Assembly (NCBI GenBank): GCA_002437565.1
Contig: DJQL01000143.1
Coordinates: 1-21,374 of the forward strand
Origin: Prevotella sp. UBA6387
Lineage (GTDB): Bacteria > Bacteroidota > Bacteroidia > Bacteroidales > Bacteroidaceae
Length of the DNA: 21,374 nt
Direction of reading: 5' to 3'
The stretch's first letter is position 1. Each line of letters opens with the position of its first letter. Position numbers and translations under genes: made by a program. Below, one piece after another: positions 15,911-21,374 of the stretch. The notes beneath the pieces are model-generated. The model saw nothing but the letters and a program-made list of their open reading frames with translations, had not been told where the DNA came from and searched no databases.

Positions 15911-17206
15911 ATGAAAAAAAACATCCTTCTGCTTGCCTTTCTCTCGCTGCCGCTGATTGGCCTCAACGCCCAACGCACGAGACAGGAAATCAAGGAGAAC
16001 CCGAACCTCGCTGCCAACAACTACCGAGATTATCCCGTACCAACCAAGAAGCTGACGCCCTCGCCCAGTGGCTACGAGCCTTTCTACATCAGCCACTACG
16101 GTCGCCACGGCTCTCGCTGGCTCATCGGCAAGAACGCCTTCAACAAGCCTTACTATACACTCGCACATGCCGACTCACTTGGCAAGCTCACCCCACGTGG
16201 CAAGGAGGTCTTTGCCTTGGTAAAGGAGATGCGCGCGCAAGGCATGAGCCGCGAAGGTGAGCTCACGCAGCTCGGCGCAGAGCAGCACCGCGGCATAGCC
16301 AAGCGCATGTACGAGCGCTTCCCGCAGGTGTTCGCCGGTGTCACCAACGTTGACGCGCGCTCCACGGTGGTCATACGCTGCATACTGTCCATGGAGAACG
16401 AGCTGCTGCAACTCGCCGCGCTCAACCCGAAGATAAAGTTCAAGAGCGACGCGTCGTACCACGACATGTACTACATGAACGACGACGCCACGAGCCCTTA
16501 CGCTTCGCTCACCAACACCACGGCAGCCGTGGACAGCCTGAAGGCGTTTAAGAAGCGCCACAACAAGGCACCACACATGATGAAGACCATCTTCAATGAC
16601 GCCGACTACGCAAAACAGGTGAACGAGAGCTCGCTCGCCACGCAACTTTTCAACATCGCCATAGACCTGCAAAACACGGAGCTGCGTCATCAGTTCAAGC
16701 CCATGTGGGACATATTCTCCGAAGAGGAACTCTACAACCAATGGCTCATGGCCACGGCTTACTGGTATTCTTACGCCGGACCAAACAAGCTCAACGATGG
16801 CGCGGGAATGTACACCCAGCTCAACCTCGTGAAGAACATCATGGAGACTGCCGACACCTGCGTCACCCTGGCCCACCCTGGTGCCACGATGCGCTTCGCA
16901 CATGAAAGCGACGTCCTGCCGCTTGTCTGCCTGCTCAATATCAATGGCTACGGCAACCCTCGCTCATCGCTCGACAAGATCGACGCAGAGAATTGGGACG
17001 TGTACAACGTGTTCCCGATGGCGTGCAACGTCCAGTTCGTGTTCTACAAGGATGCCAAGCACCCAAAGAAAGACGTGCTGGTGAAGGTGCTGCTCAACGA
17101 AAACGAAGCCACGTTGCCAATCAAGGCTTTCAAAGGCCCCTACTACCGCTGGACCGACGTAAGGGCATACATGAACAACCTCTTGGGAAAAATCATCAAG
17201 AAATAA
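15911..17206 (+). CDS. Secreted histidine-type phosphatase (histidine acid phosphatase/MINPP-like)
   Basis: Exported phosphatase of 431 residues of histidine-phosphatase branch 2, which includes phytases and the multiple inositol-polyphosphate phosphatases of gut Bacteroidales. The signal peptide occupies residues 1-21 (IGLNAQ). The catalytic motif is HYGRHGSRW (RHGSRW at 65-70, His66 being the phosphoenzyme residue). Arg156 in STVVIRCILSMENELLQL matches the usual R-C-I-x-S-M block that contributes to phosphate binding. HESD at 331-334 corresponds to the C-terminal H-(A/E/D) motif with the proton donor. I chose the ATG at 15911 because the longer frame from a TTG at 15848 would start inside the promoter. 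It is a single-gene transcript ending in a strong terminator. The likely substrate is phytate or another phosphomonoester, but specificity is not visible. Confidence 0.9.
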   Translation: MKKNILLLAFLSLPLIGLNAQRTRQEIKENPNLAANNYRDYPVPTKKLTPSPSGYEPFYISHYGRHGSRWLIGKNAFNKPYYTLAHADSLGKLTPRGKEVFALVKEMRAQGMSREGELTQLGAEQHRGIAKRMYERFPQVFAGVTNVDARSTVVIRCILSMENELLQLAALNPKIKFKSDASYHDMYYMNDDATSPYASLTNTTAAVDSLKAFKKRHNKAPHMMKTIFNDADYAKQVNESSLATQLFNIAIDLQNTELRHQFKPMWDIFSEEELYNQWLMATAYWYSYAGPNKLNDGAGMYTQLNLVKNIMETADTCVTLAHPGATMRFAHESDVLPLVCLLNINGYGNPRSSLDKIDAENWDVYNVFPMACNVQFVFYKDAKHPKKDVLVKVLLNENEATLPIKAFKGPYYRWTDVRAYMNNLLGKIIKK

Positions 17207-17220
17207 TACAAATTGAAAAG

Positions 17221-17256
17221 AGCCCCGAAAGTCAAACGCTTTCGGGGCTTATTATT
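17221..17256 (+). terminator. Intrinsic terminator of the histidine phosphatase gene
   Basis: Perfect 11-bp inverted repeat, AGCCCCGAAAG (17221-17231) and CTTTCGGGGCT (17239-17249), with a 7-nt loop, followed by a T-rich tail (TATTATTT). It starts 14 nt after the phosphatase stop codon. Confidence 0.85.
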
Positions 17257-17950
17257 TCAATTGCCTTGCCATCCGCCGAGCAACCCAAATGGAAAAACAA
17301 TATCAACTCATGGTGTGAGTTCTGCACTATCCATACAAAGCACCCTCCGTTTCCATACTTCGCCGGATAATAATATATTACAAAAGGTCGTCTGAGAATC
17401 GTTTTTTTTCAATCACGCAGTCTCTTGGCCGAAAAATAGCGATTCTTGAACTGCTTCAATAAATCTTTGAATATCAATAAATTATATTTTTGACAGTTTT
17501 TAGTTGTTGCCATTTTTATGAAATGGCATCGGCTTTACGGCGTAATCGTGTCAGCTTTACGGCGTAAAGGCAATGGCTCGGCGCCGTGATCGCGTCGGCT
17601 TTACGCCGTAAAGCCGACTACTTTTGGCTGATATGGCTAAAAAACAAGGTCGAAAACCCACCAAAAGCGTTGCGAAAGGGTAGCTTCAATCCATTTTTCC
17701 ACTCTAAAACGACCTGTTCTCAAGTGTTAAATTTTGGCTATAATATTTTACATTTCAGCGTTGGGGAATATTACCGTTTGCTTTATCCCAACTCTCCAAG
17801 ACATCCTCGCCAGAAGTATTTGCTTACGGTGAAAGGGTTGTCAACTTACAATGAATTGGGGAAACCAGTGAGATAAAGTAATCATCAATCTATATTCTAA
17901 CATGGATTTATCACGTCATTTCATATTAATCGTAAAAAACGTGAGATGCT
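17250..17950. other. Intergenic stretch of about 700 bp without a convincing gene
   Basis: Between the two terminators the sequence is AT-rich with scattered stops on both strands. It holds the 22-nt dyad-repeat array described separately. An open frame at 17586-17876 (+) begins inside that array, has no promoter or recognisable motif, and is not called as a gene. I see no tRNA, attachment site or insertion sequence here. Confidence 0.55.
17507..17617. repeat. Array of 22-nt dyad repeats (TTTACG-S-CGTAAA core)
   Basis: Four consecutive 22-nt units begin at 17529, 17551, 17573 and 17595. Units 1, 2 and 4 share GCTTTACGGCGTAA or its GCC variant; unit 3 is degenerate (GGCTCGGCGCCGTG). Unit 4 is a nearly perfect 23-nt palindrome, with TCGGCTTTACG facing CGTAAAGCCGA around one central base (17595-17617). 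The 22 nt before unit 1 contain a different hairpin (TGCCATTT, 5-nt loop, AAATGGCA, 17508-17528). The period of 22 nt is about two helical turns, so all dyads would face the same side of the DNA. Confidence 0.65.
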
Positions 17951-17985
17951 AAAAGGGCTGGACTCCACACGAGGAATCCAGCCCT
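17951..17985 (-). terminator. Intrinsic terminator of the GH31/maf/kdsC transcript
   Basis: Inverted repeat AGGGCTGGACTCC (17954-17966) and GGAATCCAGCCCT (17973-17985), a 13-bp stem with one mismatch and a 6-nt loop. Read on the minus strand it is followed by TTTTAG. It lies about 45 nt downstream of the GH31 stop. Confidence 0.75.
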
Positions 17986-18028
17986 AACTTGTTTGTTCGA
18001 AATATATTTTACCTGACAGCGAGATATA

Positions 18029-20545
18029 CTAATAAGTGTAGTCGACGAAGAACTTATAGTCGTCTTCGTTGAGCCTCTGCTCTTTCAGCACACTGTCCAA
18101 GTGTGCGAACTTGTCGCGGAAGAAGTTCATTATCTCCGTAAAGTTCTTTGGGTTGTATGTAATTGCCCTTCCTGCGCTCTCCATATTGGCAAGGTCATCG
18201 GTGAGAACAATTCCGGCGTTACGCGTCTTGAGCTGGTAAACATTATTGCGTACTCGGCGCATCTGGCCTATCTCACCATTGGCCACGCACTGGTTGTTGC
18301 CCGGGTAAGTAATCTCTACCGTCTTGGCGACAGAGCAGTTTGCGTTGCCCATGTCGACAAGCAACGAAAGTGACATGCCGTCGTAGCTGAAGTCGGCGGT
18401 CTTGCCGTCCACCTTCACCTCCTGCGGAACCACGGAAGCCACCACCTTGACTTGATATTTCCTGTCGTGTGGCATTCCGGCATAAGAGCCTTCGCGCTCC
18501 CCAATTGTCACAACGAGCCTGTTGCCGCTGCGAGAAGCGGAGAGAGGAGTGACCGCATATTGCGACGCATATTGCTTGTCGTTGCCAGCGTCCTCATAAT
18601 ATTCAGCCTTGCTACTGCAATCACCATCCGCCGGGTAGACGGTCACGACCACGGGGGTGTCGTTGCCCCGAAGGTTCTTCAGCGTGTCGGCATACATCGG
18701 TATCACGCTGCCAGCCTTAACATAGACAGGAATCTCATCAAGCTGGAAGCCATCGTTCACGGTCTGCCCTCCTTTTATGAGCTTGCCAGAGGCCACCTCA
18801 TACCAGTCGTTGCCCTTTGGCAGCCAAACGTCAGCGGTGGCCTTGGCACCGTCTCTCGGCGACGTGACAGGGCGAACGATCATGTCGTCGCCAAACATGT
18901 ACTCATTCTTCATCTCGTAAGCCTGGGGACTGTCGGCATAGTCATAATACATTGGTCGGCAAAGAGGCAACGCGTTGTCGTAAGTCTTGCGCGCCATGGT
19001 GTAGATGTAGGGATTGAGGACATACCTTTCCTTCACGATGTTGCGAAGTATGCGCGTGACAGGATAGCTGAACACCCACGGCTCCTTGTTCAGGCCCGCG
19101 TTCTTCGTGGAATGGCTACGCAGTATGGGGCTGAACAAGCCAAACTGCATCCAACGCACATACATCTCAGGGTCGATGCTGTCGGCATGCATGTGCCCGC
19201 CAATGTCGTGGCTCCAATAGCAATATAGCACGTTCGAGGCCGTGCTATTGAAATAAGGCTGGAAGTCGAGCGACTTCCAAGAGATGATGGCATCGCCCGA
19301 AAAGCCTATCTGGTAACGATGGTTGCCAAGTCCGCCCCATCGGTGGTAAAGCATAGGGCGAGTGTCGCGGTTACGCTCCATGTCGGAAAACATCACATAA
19401 TTTATCCACCAAGTGTTGTTAAGGTTGGTCAGCTTCTTGTCGTTGATCCATTGCTGCCAATCAATCCACCAGAAGTCAACGCCATCCTTCTCCATGGGAT
19501 GCAGCACGGTGTTGAGCCATCCTGCCATGAAACGCTTGTTGGACCCCTCGTAAGGTATGTCCTTGTGCAGGGCCGTGTCGTTGCCCATCCATTCAGACAT
19601 GGCAGGCCACTTCTCCTCCCATGTCTTTATGCCGTCGGCGGGATGGAGGTTCATGGTCACTTGCAACTTGTTGTCCTTTACCCAGCTCAGGAAGCCCTTA
19701 GGGTTGGGGAAGAGGGAGCGGTTCCAGGTGTAACCAGTCCAGCCGCCACGCGGCGCTTGGTTGTAGTGCCAGTCCATGTCGACGACAAGCACGTCGAGCG
19801 GAATGTTATACTGATGGAAGTTGTCAACGAGCTCGCGAAGCTCATCATCGGAATAGCTCCAATAGCGTGACCACCAGTAGCCGAAGGCATAGCGAGGAGG
19901 CAAGGGCACCTTGCCAGCGAACTTGGTGAACATGCGTAGCGCCTTCTTGTAGTCATGGCCATAGGCCAGGAAATACCAGTCTTGGGCGCGAGCCGTGTCA
20001 GGCCGCTCCTCAACCCACGGCCACTCGCTTCTGTCAAATAGGTAAGACTTGGAATCGTTGATTAATGTCCATCCACTCTTTGAGAGCAAACCATCCTCAA
20101 TGGGCATTGGCTTGCCATCGCGCAAGTTGCCGTCATATCCATCAAGCGTGCGATACGTGCCTTTCAGGTTGCCAGCGTCTTTCAGTCCTGGCTTCCAAGA
20201 GAAAGGCATAGTGCCTTTTTCCCTTGCCGAAACAATGGAAAGGTTAGCTGACGTGAAAGGTCCCTTGCCCTTGACGTAAGTAATGGTCATCTCATTGGTG
20301 CTGATGCGCACCGTCTTGGACTTGTCGCTCACCTTATAGCTCACGGGAGCGTAATCCCTGATGACCGCCACCTGCGACTTGTCGTCCACGAATTTGCCGT
20401 TGGGCGCATACTCAAGCCTGGCCGCGCCATCGTCAATCATCGTGATTCTCACGTTGGCATCGCGGTAAGCCACGTTGCCCGCAGTTTGCGCCGAGGCAGG
20501 CACGCCAAGGACGGCAACGGCAAGAATTAAAAGCATTGTTTTCAT
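18029..20545 (-). CDS. Secreted GH31-family alpha-glycosidase
   Basis: Exported glycoside hydrolase of 838 residues. Residues 1-20 are a signal peptide (GVPASAQ). Residues ~21-200 form the N-terminal beta-sandwich that precedes the GH31 barrel. The (beta/alpha)8 barrel begins near residue 215 (RYAFGYWWSRYWSY) and includes IPLDVLVVDMDWH (248-260). The expected nucleophile is Asp362 in FWWIDWQQW, and the acid/base is Asp418 in IGFSGDA. These are followed by the family hallmarks SHDIGGHMH and RSHSTKN. Residues ~560-700 form the C-terminal beta domains, including a DUF5110-like part. The last ~45 residues are a helical, charged tail with no match I recognise. Substrate (alpha-glucoside, alpha-xyloside or other) cannot be told from the motifs. 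It begins 28 nt after maf with no promoter consensus between, so it may be cotranscribed with kdsC-maf, although its function is unrelated. Confidence 0.9.
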   Translation of the reverse strand: MKTMLLILAVAVLGVPASAQTAGNVAYRDANVRITMIDDGAARLEYAPNGKFVDDKSQVAVIRDYAPVSYKVSDKSKTVRISTNEMTITYVKGKGPFTSANLSIVSAREKGTMPFSWKPGLKDAGNLKGTYRTLDGYDGNLRDGKPMPIEDGLLSKSGWTLINDSKSYLFDRSEWPWVEERPDTARAQDWYFLAYGHDYKKALRMFTKFAGKVPLPPRYAFGYWWSRYWSYSDDELRELVDNFHQYNIPLDVLVVDMDWHYNQAPRGGWTGYTWNRSLFPNPKGFLSWVKDNKLQVTMNLHPADGIKTWEEKWPAMSEWMGNDTALHKDIPYEGSNKRFMAGWLNTVLHPMEKDGVDFWWIDWQQWINDKKLTNLNNTWWINYVMFSDMERNRDTRPMLYHRWGGLGNHRYQIGFSGDAIISWKSLDFQPYFNSTASNVLYCYWSHDIGGHMHADSIDPEMYVRWMQFGLFSPILRSHSTKNAGLNKEPWVFSYPVTRILRNIVKERYVLNPYIYTMARKTYDNALPLCRPMYYDYADSPQAYEMKNEYMFGDDMIVRPVTSPRDGAKATADVWLPKGNDWYEVASGKLIKGGQTVNDGFQLDEIPVYVKAGSVIPMYADTLKNLRGNDTPVVVTVYPADGDCSSKAEYYEDAGNDKQYASQYAVTPLSASRSGNRLVVTIGEREGSYAGMPHDRKYQVKVVASVVPQEVKVDGKTADFSYDGMSLSLLVDMGNANCSVAKTVEITYPGNNQCVANGEIGQMRRVRNNVYQLKTRNAGIVLTDDLANMESAGRAITYNPKNFTEIMNFFRDKFAHLDSVLKEQRLNEDDYKFFVDYTY

Positions 20546-20573
20546 ATTTGTCTGTAAGGTTTAAAGATTCATG

Positions 20574-21134
20574 CTACAAGAACTTTTTAAGTTCCTCGTA
20601 AACACGCTCTACGGGAAGTCCCATGACATTATAGAAACTCCCGTCTATATGTGTCACGCCGACATATCCTATCCACTCCTGCACGCCATAAGAGCCTGCC
20701 TTGTCGAACGGCTTGTAACGGTCTACATAATAATTTATTTCCTCGTCTGTCAGCTTCCTGAAAGTAACGACCGTAACGTCGGAGAACGATTCGCTTCTTT
20801 GCATGGTCTTAATCGTTACTCCTGTCACGACATGATGGGAGTGGCCGCTCAACCTGTGCAGCATGGCACGCGCCGCTTCCGCGTCGGTTGGCTTACCCAT
20901 TATCTCTCCGTCAAGTATTACCACGGTGTCGGCAGTGAGCAATATCTCGTCATCGGTTATGTCGTAGGCTTCTGCTTTCTCCCTGGAGATATACTCCGGC
21001 ACACTGTCCACAGGAATGTATTTGGGATACTTCTCCCCCACTCCACGTTTCACCCTCACCTCAAAGTCGAGGTCAAGTCCATTGAGCAGCTCACGCCTGC
21101 GTGGTGAGTTGCTCGCCAAAATCAACTTTCTCAA
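20574..21134 (-). CDS. maf: Maf-family nucleotide pyrophosphatase
   Basis: Cytosolic nucleoside-triphosphate pyrophosphatase (dTTP/UTP type most likely) that hydrolyses non-canonical or excess NTPs to NMP and PPi. With the chosen start the protein has 186 residues, close to the family norm. It opens with RKLILASNSPRRRELL (SPRR at 10-13, phosphate-binding). The catalytic Asp69 lies in TADTVV (67-72), followed by GKP (80-82), SGHSHHVVTGV and the C-terminal KAGSYGVQEW block. I place the start at a TTG (21132-21134) because it gives the normal N-terminus, is preceded by AAGGA at a 7-nt spacing, and there is no ATG in a suitable place; the longer open frame runs into kdsC. It lies 28 nt after kdsC, a pairing seen in other Bacteroidota. 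Confidence 0.9.
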   Translation of the reverse strand: MRKLILASNSPRRRELLNGLDLDFEVRVKRGVGEKYPKYIPVDSVPEYISREKAEAYDITDDEILLTADTVVILDGEIMGKPTDAEAARAMLHRLSGHSHHVVTGVTIKTMQRSESFSDVTVVTFRKLTDEEINYYVDRYKPFDKAGSYGVQEWIGYVGVTHIDGSFYNVMGLPVERVYEELKKFL

Positions 21135-21162
21135 TGCTATGTCCTTTCTTAAAAAAATACCA

Positions 21163-21374
21163 TTACCATCCAAAGGCCTTAGAGGAGTTGAGCCATTTGC
21201 CTTGGGCGCGCAACACTTGCTCAAGCACGTCGCGCGCGCAGCCGTTGCCACCATTGAAGGGCGACACGTAGACCGATATCTGTCTTATCTCCTCACACGC
21301 GTCCTTGGGACAACATGGGCAGCCGACACGCCTCATTATCTCATAGTCGGGAATGTCATCGCCCACATATATTA
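21163..21374 (-). CDS. kdsC: 3-deoxy-D-manno-octulosonate 8-phosphate phosphatase KdsC (3' part only)
   Basis: HAD-superfamily phosphatase of the KDO branch of lipopolysaccharide synthesis: Kdo-8-phosphate to Kdo plus phosphate in the cytosol. Only the last ~70 residues are inside the window and the frame runs off the right edge. The visible part has the HAD motif IV as YVGDDIPDYEIM, followed by RVGCPCCPKDACEEIRQ and YVSPFNGGNGCARDVLEQVLRAQGKW, the characteristic KdsC ending with a Gly-rich G-G-x-G and Q-G-K. The sequence between is Cys-rich compared with the usual A-V-x-D-A. It is upstream of maf and presumably the promoter-proximal gene of that operon. Confidence 0.85.
   Translation of the reverse strand, partial: IYVGDDIPDYEIMRRVGCPCCPKDACEEIRQISVYVSPFNGGNGCARDVLEQVLRAQGKWLNSSKAFGW

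Noticed and set aside
16175..16903. Open frame of 242 codons antisense to the histidine phosphatase
   Set aside because: It is rich in Val, Arg and His because it mirrors the codon pattern of the real gene. The sense strand has catalytic motifs, signal peptide, promoter and terminator.
7507..17617. Possible CRISPR array
   Set aside because: The only short regular repeats, at 17529-17616, are directly abutting 22-nt units with no spacers, and no cas genes are present.
17586..17876. Open reading frame of 96 codons on the + strand in the intergenic region
   Set aside because: It begins inside the 22-nt repeat array, has no promoter box or family motif, and its composition looks like translated non-coding DNA.
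18452..19228. Open frame of 258 codons antisense to the GH31 gene
   Set aside because: Shadow of a strongly supported gene; no motif, promoter or sensible N-terminus.

Overview
The window looks like a chromosomal segment from a member of the Bacteroidales, most likely close to Prevotella/Segatella. Three observations support this: promoters of the Bacteroidota type (a TTTG/TTG box, a 19-20 nt spacer, then TAnnTTTG); several signal peptides ending in Ala-Gln; and gene families typical of gut and oral Bacteroidales (DPQ-type calcineurin phosphoesterases, secreted GH31 enzymes, YD/RHS operons). The placement rests on sequence character only; no database search was done.

Layout. (1) 1-1920, + strand: the 3' part of a CPA2-type cation/proton antiporter with two C-terminal TrkA-C modules. 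(2) 1946-3105, - strand: a queuosine-precursor pair, queF and a YhhQ-family transporter. (3) 3242-4117, - strand: a compact RpoD-like sigma factor with a good promoter of its own. (4) 4202-5986, - strand: a membrane-anchored or secreted metallophosphoesterase. (5) 6107-15632, - strand: a polymorphic-toxin (RHS/YD-repeat) operon of about 9.5 kb. (6) 15911-17206, + strand: a secreted histidine-type phosphatase (MINPP/phytase-like). (7) 17207-18028: an intergenic stretch of about 0.8 kb with two hairpin terminators and an array of 22-nt dyad repeats. (8) 18029-21374, - strand: a GH31 glycosidase, maf and the 3' end of kdsC, probably cotranscribed.

The RHS operon is the accessory part of the window. 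In transcription order it encodes a secreted accessory protein with a type IX-like C-terminal tail, a 1051-residue YD-shell protein without an RHS core, and a roughly 1309-residue RHS protein. That RHS protein ends in a 214-residue C-terminal toxin-like domain resembling SleB/CwlJ-type cell-wall hydrolases. Three nucleotides later comes a small gene with a signal peptide, the likely periplasmic immunity protein, followed by an orphan RHS core fragment. Toxin tip and putative immunity gene are conspicuously AT-rich and lie between two in-frame 475-bp direct copies of the RHS core, offset by exactly 1998 bp. This is the arrangement expected for tip exchange or deletion by homologous recombination.

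The whole RHS island is itself bracketed by a duplicated promoter region of about 70 bp (5989-6058 and 15785-15852, same orientation). The right copy is a divergent promoter that serves the RHS operon leftward and the phosphatase rightward. The left copy drives the metallophosphoesterase leftward and keeps only a degraded rightward half. This suggests that the two phosphatase genes were once divergent neighbours and that the island arose between them together with a duplication of their shared promoter.
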